Shown in pieces: positions 53,598 through 61,407 of a stretch of DNA of 64,000 nucleotides. A model generated the notes under the pieces. It was given only the letters and a program-made list of their open reading frames with translations, did not search any database and was not told where the DNA came from. Source of the stretch: Salmonella bongori NCTC 12419. GTDB taxonomy: Bacteria > Pseudomonadota > Gammaproteobacteria > Enterobacterales > Enterobacteriaceae. Every line of letters begins with the position of its first letter. Within the stretch, counting starts at the first letter, position 1. The stretch covers positions 1,240,001 through 1,304,000 of the forward strand of contig NC_015761.1 of assembly GCF_000252995.1 (NCBI RefSeq). Direction: 5' to 3'. The translations under genes and the position numbers were made by a program.

Positions 53598-54356
53598 ATG
53601 AAGCTTTTGAAGACAGTACCCGCTGCAGTTATGCTGGCGGGTGGCGTGTTTGCGTCTATGTATGCTGCCGCCGATGATTCCGTTTTTACTGTCATGGATG
53701 ATCCCTCCACAGCGAAGAAACCTTTTGAAGGTAATCTGAATGCGGGCTATCTCGCGCAGTCAGGCAATACCAAAAGTTCTTCCTTAACGGCTGACACATC
53801 AATGACCTGGTACGGACAACGTACTGCGTGGTCATTGTGGGGCAATGCCAGTAATACCTCTTCTAATGATGAACGTTCTTCAGAAAAATATGCGGTAGGC
53901 GCGCGTAACCGCTTTAATATGACGGATTATGATTATGCATTTGGTCAGGCAAGTTGGCTGACAGACCGTTTTAACGGTTATCGCCAACGTGACGTATTGA
54001 CCGCCGGTTACGGACGGCAGTTCCTTAATGGGCCAGTGCACAGCTTCCGCTTTGAATTCGGTCCGGGGGTTCGCTATGACGAACATACTGATGATACCAC
54101 TGAAACGCAGCCACTGGGCTATGCTTCTGGCAGCTATGCCTGGCAATTGACCGACAATGCGAAATTTACACAAGGGGTGTCGGTATTTGGCGCGGAAGAC
54201 ACCACACTGAACTCAGAAACAGCCCTTAATGTCGCCATTAACGAACATTTTGGTTTAAAGGTGGGCTATAACCTGACATGGAACTCGCAGCCGCCAGAAT
54301 CGGCGCCGGAACATACCGATCGCCGTACCACGGTAACGCTGGGTTATAAGATGTAA
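53598..54356 (+). CDS. ydiY: DUF481 outer-membrane-like protein YdiY
   Basis: The 252-residue protein has a signal peptide (cleavage near AAA-DD, residue 25) and a mature beta-rich domain of the YdiY/DUF481 family: the GNLNAGYLAQSGNTKSSS start is typical, and the end VTLGYKM resembles barrel proteins. It is acid-inducible in E. coli. No strong Shine-Dalgarno is visible (only ACGGAC), and the preceding terminator suggests controlled read-through. Confidence 0.88.
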   Translation: MKLLKTVPAAVMLAGGVFASMYAAADDSVFTVMDDPSTAKKPFEGNLNAGYLAQSGNTKSSSLTADTSMTWYGQRTAWSLWGNASNTSSNDERSSEKYAVGARNRFNMTDYDYAFGQASWLTDRFNGYRQRDVLTAGYGRQFLNGPVHSFRFEFGPGVRYDEHTDDTTETQPLGYASGSYAWQLTDNAKFTQGVSVFGAEDTTLNSETALNVAINEHFGLKVGYNLTWNSQPPESAPEHTDRRTTVTLGYKM

Positions 54357-54360
54357 TGTT

Positions 54361-54387
54361 CACCGGGTTACACAATGTAACCCGGTG
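54361..54387. terminator. Perfect 12-bp hairpin between ydiY and lpxR
   Basis: CACCGGGTTACA-CAA-TGTAACCCGGTG is a perfect inverted repeat between the convergent ydiY and lpxR. It lacks a T-run and probably acts from both sides. Confidence 0.7.
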
Positions 54388-54415
54388 ATTCCATCACGGT
54401 GCCAGAATGGGCGCC

Positions 54416-55375
54416 TCAGAAAAAGAACGTTATATCTCCGTTGATGTAAGAATAATCACCCCCGGTGCGGAATTCTGACGTGACTTTGTTTAAAGAAAGA
54501 GAAAATGCGACGGGAGAGTAGCCGATCGTTGCGCCGACGCGATATTCATCCACGGTTTTATTAATGTCCACCGTTTCCATTTTTGTTTGCAGCGTTTTCC
54601 CCTGTAACGTGTAATTTTTGCCAATGTCCCGCCGTTCGACGCCAGCAAATATTTTATATATCAAACCCTCTTTTTGAGTGTGCATTAAGCCGCGGCGAGA
54701 CAGCAATCCAAACCCATTATCAGAGTTGAATGTCTTGTCATTTCCCAGTGCCACGGTTGCACCGTATCCCAGATACTGGAAGAGATTACCGCCGACCGCA
54801 GAGACTTCCGGATAGAACCCCACATTGACGCCAAAAATATCTATGCTTGGTGTAAGAGACACCATGCCTTTTGCCGTATAGCCATAACGATTTTCAATCT
54901 GATCCTGCCAGGCCGGATATTTTTCCGCGCCTATTATTCGATGCGCCCGGTTCTGAACCTCCTGACCACCTGCGTCAGGGCCAATAACACCGATATCCGT
55001 GCCCAGACGATAGCGTAGCCATTCCGTGGCTAATGAGTTCCATTCCAGTCCGGTATGAAGAAATGCGCTGAACGCGCGGTCGCCTTTGACCGCCTCTGGC
55101 TTTCTCTTGTTAACGCCTGATGGAGAATAAATATCCTGCGCAATATGAAATGAGAGCTGGCTGGCGTCAGTGAGGTCGTGGCTATAGCCCAAAAAGAGTC
55201 CTGCGGTATAATCATCGCGGTCTGCAGCCTGATGCCCATAAAGGGTATTTAATGATGGTTGAAATATGCCGGCATCATCATTCGCCACTGAAAGAGCCAG
55301 GCTGCTGGCATTGGCTATCGTCGTTGTACTAAGAATAGCGGCCAGCGTCGCTGCGCAATAGCTGTATTTGTTCAC
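54416..55375 (-). CDS. lpxR: Lipid A 3'-O-deacylase LpxR
   Basis: The 319-residue precursor has a 23-residue signal peptide ending IANA. The mature outer-membrane barrel removes the 3' acyloxyacyl chain of lipid A in a Ca2+-dependent way, altering recognition of LPS. In mature numbering the known active-site residues are visible: Asn9 and Asp10 in SVANDDAG, His122 in QNRAHRIIG and Glu128. The C terminus DITFFF ends in aromatic residues as barrels do. E. coli K-12 lacks lpxR; its presence is a strong Salmonella marker. Confidence 0.95.
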   Translation of the reverse strand: MNKYSYCAATLAAILSTTTIANASSLALSVANDDAGIFQPSLNTLYGHQAADRDDYTAGLFLGYSHDLTDASQLSFHIAQDIYSPSGVNKRKPEAVKGDRAFSAFLHTGLEWNSLATEWLRYRLGTDIGVIGPDAGGQEVQNRAHRIIGAEKYPAWQDQIENRYGYTAKGMVSLTPSIDIFGVNVGFYPEVSAVGGNLFQYLGYGATVALGNDKTFNSDNGFGLLSRRGLMHTQKEGLIYKIFAGVERRDIGKNYTLQGKTLQTKMETVDINKTVDEYRVGATIGYSPVAFSLSLNKVTSEFRTGGDYSYINGDITFFF

Positions 55376-55829
55376 TTTTTACCTCTGAATATGAAAGTGA
55401 ATAATCTTATTTTTCCATAAATAATAAGCACAACGGTCGAACACTCAGTACTTATTAATCCGTTAATATACCCAGGTGCCTGTTAACAGCGAGTTGTTGC
55501 GAGGATAGGTTGTCTTGATGTTGAAAGGTGTTTCTTAAAAGTTTATCTCAGTTGCAAGTGAATACCTATTTCTTACTCTACGGTCTGAGTGTTGATAATG
55601 GTTATCTACTCAATTATGCGTATAAATAGCTGGGTGTTGATATCAATATGCATATCATATTGTGTTTCTTTTGGCTCATTTTTCTGGGTGATATGTATGT
55701 TTATCCCTTATTAACCTTTGCTGTGGTAGTGTGGTTCTTAGTGGTGAAATAAATTAACGTCCGGTAGGTTATTATAAGTAAATCCCTATCCGTTGTATTG
55801 TTAGGAGGGATATAATTAAGGAAGCTTGT
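55376..55829. other. AT-rich region between lpxR and the nuclease gene
   Basis: This 454-bp stretch is much richer in A+T than its neighbours, as in horizontally acquired, H-NS-bound segments. It holds the lpxR promoter side, the candidate microprotein at 55648-55752, and the start region of the nuclease gene. Confidence 0.6.
55648..55752 (+). CDS. Candidate 34-residue hydrophobic microprotein
   Basis: The ORF from ATG 55648 to TAA 55750-55752 encodes 34 residues of which nearly all are hydrophobic: MHIILCFFWLIFLGD, then MYVYPLLTF and VVVWFLVVK. Two short membrane-spanning stretches, or one long one, with a C-terminal Lys resemble known bacterial microproteins. An in-frame internal ATG at 55693 gives a 19-residue form. 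The Shine-Dalgarno is weak (GGGTG about ten bases upstream). I do not recognise the sequence. It could be chance in AT-rich DNA. Confidence 0.3.
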   Translation: MHIILCFFWLIFLGDMYVYPLLTFAVVVWFLVVK

Positions 55830-56684
55830 GTGTATAAAACCATTAATTTGTTAAAATTACTGCCAGTAATCTTATTAAGCGCATGTTCGACATCGCAGCA
55901 TCTTCAGAATACCAAACCCGCGTCCGAATTACCTCAGCGCGTAATAACAGTTCAGCAACCTGATAACTGTAGCGTTGGCTGCCCGGCAGGAGGAAGTCAG
56001 CAAACGATCTACCGCTATGCCTATACGCTGAATAATAATAGCGCCACAAAATTTGCAAATTGGGTTGCCTATCGCGTGACAAAAACCAGCCAGGCAAGTG
56101 GTCGACCGCGAAACTGGGCGCAGGACCCAGATTTACCGCCTTCTGATACCCTGACGCCTTCCGCCTATAAAAATGCACATTTGCTGTTAAAAGTCGACAG
56201 GGGACATCAGGCGCCGTTGGCCGGACTGGGCGGCGTATCCGACTGGCCGTCATTAAATTATTTATCGAATATTACACCGCAGAAATCCGCGCTGAATCAG
56301 GGCGCATGGGCGGTCCTCGAAAACCGGGTGCGCGACCTTGCCAGACAGGCGGATGTTTCCGTAGTGCATGTGGTGACCGGTCCCCTTTTTGAGCGGCATA
56401 TTGCTACATTGCCAGAAGACGCTACGGTAGAGATCCCTAGTGGGTACTGGAAGGTATTATTCACCGGTACAGCGCCGTCAAAAATTGAAGGAAATTATGC
56501 GGCGTTTATCATGGATCAGAATACGCCCCGGTCAGCGAATTTTTGCGACTATCAGGTTACTGTGGAAGCCATCGAGCATAAAACGACGCCGGGGCTGACG
56601 CTGTGGTCCTCCTTGCCGGAAGCGGTAGCCAGCGTAGTGAAAACAACCCGGGGGAACCTGGCGCAGAAGTTAGGCTGTCAATGA
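55830..56684 (+). CDS. Lipoprotein of the DNA/RNA non-specific endonuclease (NUC1) family
   Basis: The 284-residue protein has a lipoprotein signal (ILLSAC, lipid Cys19) and a beta-beta-alpha-metal nuclease domain: the catalytic DRGHQAP (Asp123-His126), then NYLSNITPQ with Asn147 and NQGAWAVLE with Asn156 and Glu164, as in Serratia-type nucleases. It should cut DNA or RNA in the envelope or at the surface. Cys47 and Cys51 may pair. It starts with GTG at 55830, after AAGGAAG. It is absent from this place in E. coli K-12 and lies with lpxR in AT-rich DNA. Native role unknown. Confidence 0.85.
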   Translation: MYKTINLLKLLPVILLSACSTSQHLQNTKPASELPQRVITVQQPDNCSVGCPAGGSQQTIYRYAYTLNNNSATKFANWVAYRVTKTSQASGRPRNWAQDPDLPPSDTLTPSAYKNAHLLLKVDRGHQAPLAGLGGVSDWPSLNYLSNITPQKSALNQGAWAVLENRVRDLARQADVSVVHVVTGPLFERHIATLPEDATVEIPSGYWKVLFTGTAPSKIEGNYAAFIMDQNTPRSANFCDYQVTVEAIEHKTTPGLTLWSSLPEAVASVVKTTRGNLAQKLGCQ

Positions 56685-56875
56685 AATAGGCTGTGTAGGG
56701 CGTAGAGGGAGCCTGTCAACATCCTCAATTTGCTACAGAGTGATGCAATCTCCCTTTTTTTAATGTTACCATCGTCATGCCGGGCAAAAAATATCAATTT
56801 CTGTCTGTGCCGAAGGTTGTGCGCCAATTTAGCAATTGTTGGTTAGATGGATACACAACTTACTGTAAATAAATT
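56685..56875. other. Nuclease-thrS intergenic region
   Basis: GAGGGAG (about 56707) and CTCCCTTTTTTT (about 56750-56761) could pair across a 35-nt loop to end the nuclease transcript. The thrS promoter must lie after it. No ORF was seen. Confidence 0.4.
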
Positions 56876-56933
56876 AATTTTCTCTTTGTATGTGATCTTG
56901 CGTATGGGTCACCACTGCAAATAAGGATATCAC
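56876..56933 (+). promoter_or_regulatory. thrS translational operator (tRNA-Thr mimic)
   Basis: Just before thrS, TTGCGTATGGGTCACCACTGCAA can form the anticodon-arm-like hairpin of the thrS operator, with the CGT 'anticodon' at 56901-56903, i.e. 31-33 bases before the ATG. This is the position known in E. coli, where ThrRS binds its own mRNA and blocks ribosome entry. AAGGA follows. Confidence 0.85.
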
Positions 56934-58862
56934 ATGCCTGTTATTACTCTTCCTGATGGCAGCCAACGCCATTATGACCGCCCTGTAAGCCCGATGGATG
57001 TTGCGCTGGACATTGGTCCAGGCCTGGCGAAAGCCACCATTGCGGGCCGTGTGAACGGCGAGCTGGTTGATGCTTCCGATCTGATTGAAAATGATGCGAC
57101 GCTTTCCATTATTACCGCAAAAGATGAAGAAGGTCTGGAGATCATTCGTCACTCTTGCGCGCATCTGTTAGGCCATGCCATCAAGCAACTCTGGCCACAC
57201 ACGAAAATGGCGATCGGACCGGTTATCGACAACGGTTTTTACTATGACGTTGATCTTGACCGCACGCTAACCCAGGAAGATGTCGACGCGCTCGAAAAGC
57301 GAATGCATGAGCTCGCCGAGAAAAATTACGACGTTATCAAGAAGAAAGTAAGCTGGCACGACGCTCGTGAAACTTTCGTGAAGCGCGGCGAGACTTACAA
57401 AGTCGCTATTCTTGATGAAAATATTACCCATGATGACAAGCCTGGCTTGTATCATCATGAAGAATATGTCGACATGTGTCGTGGCCCTCATGTGCCTAAC
57501 ATGCGTTTCTGTCATCACTTCAAACTGATGAAAACCGCAGGCGCGTACTGGCGTGGTGACAGTAATAATAAGATGCTGCAGCGTATCTACGGCACCGCGT
57601 GGGCGGATAAAAAATCCCTGGGCGCCTACCTGCAACGTCTGGAAGAGGCGGCAAAACGCGACCACCGTAAAATCGGCAAGCAGCTCGACCTGTATCATAT
57701 GCAGGAAGAAGCGCCGGGTATGGTATTCTGGCATAACGACGGCTGGACTATTTTCCGCGAGCTGGAGGTCTTTGTTCGTTCTAAACTCAAAGAGTACCAA
57801 TATCAGGAAGTTAAAGGCCCGTTTATGATGGACCGTGTGCTGTGGGAAAAAACCGGCCACTGGGACAACTATAAAGATGCGATGTTCACCACCTCTTCAG
57901 AGAACCGTGAATACTGCATCAAGCCGATGAACTGCCCAGGCCACGTGCAGATCTTTAACCAGGGTCTGAAATCATACCGCGATTTGCCGCTGCGTATGGC
58001 GGAGTTTGGTAGCTGTCACCGTAACGAGCCGTCAGGCGCGCTACACGGTCTGATGCGCGTTCGCGGTTTTACGCAGGATGATGCGCATATCTTCTGTACT
58101 GAAGAGCAGATCCGCGATGAAGTTAACGCCTGTATTCGTATGGTCTACGATATGTACAGCACCTTTGGCTTCGAAAAAATCGTCGTCAAGCTTTCCACTC
58201 GTCCTGAAAAACGTATCGGTAGTGACGAAATGTGGGATCGTGCTGAGGCGGATTTGGCAGTTGCGCTGGAAGAAAATAATATCCCGTTTGAGTATCAACT
58301 GGGTGAAGGCGCCTTCTACGGTCCGAAAATTGAATTTACCCTATATGACTGTCTCGATCGCGCATGGCAGTGCGGTACAGTACAGCTGGACTTCTCCTTG
58401 CCGTCTCGTTTGAGCGCTTCCTATGTAGGCGAAGACAACGAGCGTAAGGTGCCGGTAATGATTCACCGCGCGATTCTTGGGTCGATGGAACGCTTTATTG
58501 GTATCCTGACCGAAGAGTTCGCTGGTTTCTTCCCGACCTGGCTTGCGCCAGTTCAGGTAGTGGTAATGAATATTACCGATTCGCAGTCTGTATACGTTAA
58601 CGAATTGACGCAGAAACTACAAAATGCGGGCATTCGTGTAAAAGCAGACTTGAGAAATGAGAAGATTGGCTTTAAAATCCGCGAGCACACTTTACGTCGT
58701 GTCCCTTATATGTTGGTCTGTGGTGATAAAGAGGTGGAAGCAGGCAAAGTTGCCGTTCGCACCCGCCGTGGTAAAGACTTGGGCAGCCTGGACGTAAATG
58801 ACGTGATTGAGAAGCTGCAACAAGAGATTCGCAGCCGCAGTCTTCAACAACTGGAGGAATAA
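56934..58862 (+). CDS. thrS: Threonyl-tRNA synthetase
   Basis: The 642-residue class II synthetase has the TGS domain (residues 1-60), the editing domain with HSCAHLLGHA and HHEEYVDMCRGPH, and the catalytic core with zinc ligand Cys334 in KPMNCPGH and motif 2 at MAEFGSCHRNEPSG. The C-terminal anticodon-binding domain starts near residue 535. It represses its own translation through the operator upstream. infC starts 3 bp after its stop. Confidence 0.98.
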   Translation: MPVITLPDGSQRHYDRPVSPMDVALDIGPGLAKATIAGRVNGELVDASDLIENDATLSIITAKDEEGLEIIRHSCAHLLGHAIKQLWPHTKMAIGPVIDNGFYYDVDLDRTLTQEDVDALEKRMHELAEKNYDVIKKKVSWHDARETFVKRGETYKVAILDENITHDDKPGLYHHEEYVDMCRGPHVPNMRFCHHFKLMKTAGAYWRGDSNNKMLQRIYGTAWADKKSLGAYLQRLEEAAKRDHRKIGKQLDLYHMQEEAPGMVFWHNDGWTIFRELEVFVRSKLKEYQYQEVKGPFMMDRVLWEKTGHWDNYKDAMFTTSSENREYCIKPMNCPGHVQIFNQGLKSYRDLPLRMAEFGSCHRNEPSGALHGLMRVRGFTQDDAHIFCTEEQIRDEVNACIRMVYDMYSTFGFEKIVVKLSTRPEKRIGSDEMWDRAEADLAVALEENNIPFEYQLGEGAFYGPKIEFTLYDCLDRAWQCGTVQLDFSLPSRLSASYVGEDNERKVPVMIHRAILGSMERFIGILTEEFAGFFPTWLAPVQVVVMNITDSQSVYVNELTQKLQNAGIRVKADLRNEKIGFKIREHTLRRVPYMLVCGDKEVEAGKVAVRTRRGKDLGSLDVNDVIEKLQQEIRSRSLQQLEE

Positions 58863-58865
58863 AGT

Positions 58866-59408
58866 ATTAAAGGCGGAAAACGAGTTCAAACGGCGCGTCC
58901 GAATCGTATTAATAGCGAAATTCGCGCGCAAGAAGTTCGCTTAACAGGTCTGGAAGGCGAGCAGCTTGGTATTGTGAGTCTGAGAGAAGCTCTGGAAAAA
59001 GCTGAAGAAGCCGGAGTAGACTTAGTCGAAATCAGCCCTAACGCCGAGCCGCCGGTTTGTCGTATAATGGATTACGGCAAATTCCTCTATGAAAAGAGTA
59101 AGTCTTCTAAGGAACAGAAGAAAAAGCAAAAAGTTATCCAGGTTAAGGAAATTAAATTCCGTCCTGGGACAGATGAAGGCGACTATCAGGTAAAACTCCG
59201 CAGCCTGATTCGCTTTCTTGAAGAGGGCGATAAGGCCAAAATCACGCTGCGTTTCCGCGGTCGTGAAATGGCCCACCAGCAGATCGGTATGGAAGTGCTT
59301 AATCGCGTGAAAGACGATTTGCAAGAACTGGCAGTGGTCGAATCCTTCCCAACGAAGATCGAAGGCCGCCAGATGATTATGGTGCTTGCTCCTAAGAAGA
59401 AACAGTAA
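58866..59408 (+). CDS. infC: Translation initiation factor IF-3, AUU start
   Basis: The 180-residue factor keeps ribosomal subunits apart and proofreads the start codon. The start is the rare ATT at 58866-58868, 3 bp after the thrS stop and behind GGAGG; this gives the family start KGGKRVQTARPNRIN. Standard ATG/GTG/TTG searching gives only the last 144 residues. The non-canonical start lets IF-3 repress its own synthesis, as established in E. coli. rpmI follows after 95 bp. Confidence 0.97.
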   Translation: MKGGKRVQTARPNRINSEIRAQEVRLTGLEGEQLGIVSLREALEKAEEAGVDLVEISPNAEPPVCRIMDYGKFLYEKSKSSKEQKKKQKVIQVKEIKFRPGTDEGDYQVKLRSLIRFLEEGDKAKITLRFRGREMAHQQIGMEVLNRVKDDLQELAVVESFPTKIEGRQMIMVLAPKKKQ

Positions 59409-59425
59409 GGCCTTCAAGTAACATT

Positions 59426-59451
59426 CCTGTGAAGCCTTCGGGCTTCACAGG
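59426..59451 (+). promoter_or_regulatory. Stem-loop in the infC-rpmI spacer (L20 control region)
   Basis: CCTGTGAAGCC-TTCG-GGCTTCACAGG is a perfect 11-bp stem with a UUCG tetraloop. It lies in the region where, in E. coli, ribosomal protein L20 binds to repress rpmI and rplT. Its precise role in the operator is inferred. Confidence 0.65.
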
Positions 59452-59479
59452 CTTTGTTCGCCTGGGTTTCGTTTATTAA

Positions 59480-59701
<222 letters not shown>

Positions 59702-59735
59702 GCCGTAAACGTTTTTAACTTTTTAATTAGAATAG

Positions 59736-60107
<372 letters not shown>

Positions 60108-60117
60108 GCCAGTGAAA

Positions 60118-60143
60118 AGAGGGAGCCTGGCTCCCTCTCTTTT
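60118..60143 (+). terminator. Intrinsic terminator after rplT
   Basis: A 9-bp stem (AGAGGGAGC/GCTCCCTCT) with a 3-nt loop is followed by CTTTTATTT. It separates the rplT transcript from pheM-pheST, whose own promoter lies just beyond. Confidence 0.9.
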
Positions 60144-60227
60144 ATTTACTGTTCAGTGAGTTGACAATTTATCCGTAACCCTTTTCAATAAAGGATGTCT
60201 GATTTTAGCCTGTAAGGTAATGCAAGC

Positions 60228-60272
60228 ATGAACGCTGCTATTTTCCGTTTCTTTTTTTACTTTAGCACCTGA
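60228..60272 (+). CDS. pheM: pheST leader peptide
   Basis: The 14-residue ORF from ATG 60228 to TGA encodes [14 protein letters not shown], with five phenylalanines, the classical PheM leader. Ribosome stalling here at low charged tRNA-Phe lets pheST escape the attenuator at 60316-60344. It is too short for most gene callers. Confidence 0.95.
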
Positions 60273-60315
60273 TCTCAGGGGGCTGGCGCGTGAAAAACGA
60301 AACGAAAAACAGCGC

Positions 60316-60344
60316 AAAAAAGCCTCCTGATGGAGGCTTTTTTT
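60316..60344 (+). terminator. pheST attenuator
   Basis: AGCCTCC-TGAT-GGAGGCT with a preceding A-run and following T-run forms the terminator that ends the pheM leader transcript unless ribosomes stall. Confidence 0.95.
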
Positions 60345-60408
60345 GTGCCTGAAATCGAGAGATTACATCCAATAAACCGGTGTCTTCACCGACACAATGA
60401 GGAAAACC

Positions 60409-61392
60409 ATGTCACATCTCGCAGAGCTGGTTGCCAATGCAGCGGCCGCCATTAACCAGGCGTCAGATGTTGCCGCGTTAGACAATGTACGCGTCGAATA
60501 TTTGGGCAAGAAAGGGCACTTAACCCTTCAAATGACAACCCTTCGTGACCTGCCACCCGAAGAACGTCCGGCTGCAGGGGCTGTCATTAACGAAGCGAAA
60601 GAGCAGGTACAACAGGCGCTTAACGCACGTAAAGCAGAGCTGGAGCGCGCAGCGCTGAATGCCCGTTTGGCCGCTGAAACCATTGATATCTCCCTGCCGG
60701 GGCGTCGTATTGAGAACGGCGGTCTGCATCCGGTCACCCGCACCATTGACCGTATTGAAAGTTTTTTTGGTGAACTTGGCTTTACCGTAGCAACAGGGCC
60801 AGAAATTGAAGATGACTACCATAACTTTGATGCGTTAAACATTCCAGGCCACCACCCGGCGCGCGCTGACCACGATACCTTCTGGTTTGACGCGACCCGT
60901 TTGCTGCGCACGCAAACTTCCGGCGTCCAGATCCGGACAATGAAAGCGCAGCAGCCGCCGATCCGCATTATTGCTCCGGGCCGCGTATATCGTAATGACT
61001 ACGACCAGACGCATACGCCGATGTTCCATCAGATGGAAGGTCTGATTGTTGATACCAACATCAGCTTCACCAACCTTAAAGGTACGCTGCACGACTTTCT
61101 GCGTAATTTCTTTGAAGAGGATCTACAGATTCGTTTCCGTCCTTCTTATTTCCCGTTTACCGAACCTTCTGCCGAAGTGGATGTGATGGGCAAAAATGGC
61201 AAATGGCTGGAAGTGCTGGGCTGTGGGATGGTGCATCCGAATGTGCTGCGTAATGTCGGTATCGATCCGGAAATCTATTCCGGCTTCGCCTTTGGTATGG
61301 GAATGGAGCGTCTGACGATGTTGCGTTACGGCGTTACTGACCTGCGTGCATTCTTCGAAAACGATTTGCGTTTCCTTAAACAGTTTAAATAA
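60409..61392 (+). CDS. pheS: Phenylalanyl-tRNA synthetase alpha subunit
   Basis: The 327-residue subunit carries the class II catalytic core: RVYRNDYDQTHTPMFHQMEG (motif 2), SAEVDVMG and the late GFAFGMGMERLTMLRYG (motif 3). I chose the ATG at 60409 (family start SHLAELV, after GAGGAAAA); an upstream in-frame ATG is at 60397. It works as an alpha2-beta2 enzyme with PheT, 15 bp downstream. Confidence 0.98.
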   Translation: MSHLAELVANAAAAINQASDVAALDNVRVEYLGKKGHLTLQMTTLRDLPPEERPAAGAVINEAKEQVQQALNARKAELERAALNARLAAETIDISLPGRRIENGGLHPVTRTIDRIESFFGELGFTVATGPEIEDDYHNFDALNIPGHHPARADHDTFWFDATRLLRTQTSGVQIRTMKAQQPPIRIIAPGRVYRNDYDQTHTPMFHQMEGLIVDTNISFTNLKGTLHDFLRNFFEEDLQIRFRPSYFPFTEPSAEVDVMGKNGKWLEVLGCGMVHPNVLRNVGIDPEIYSGFAFGMGMERLTMLRYGVTDLRAFFENDLRFLKQFK

Positions 61393-61407
61393 GGGCAGGA
61401 TAAGACA

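Noticed and set aside
56707..56761. Long-loop terminator after the nuclease gene
   Set aside because: GAGGGAG and CTCCC can pair only across about 35 nt, too uncertain to list as a terminator; mentioned only in the intergenic entry.
57267..57860. 197-residue open frame opposite thrS
   Set aside because: Complementary to the conserved synthetase core with no signal for transcription or translation.
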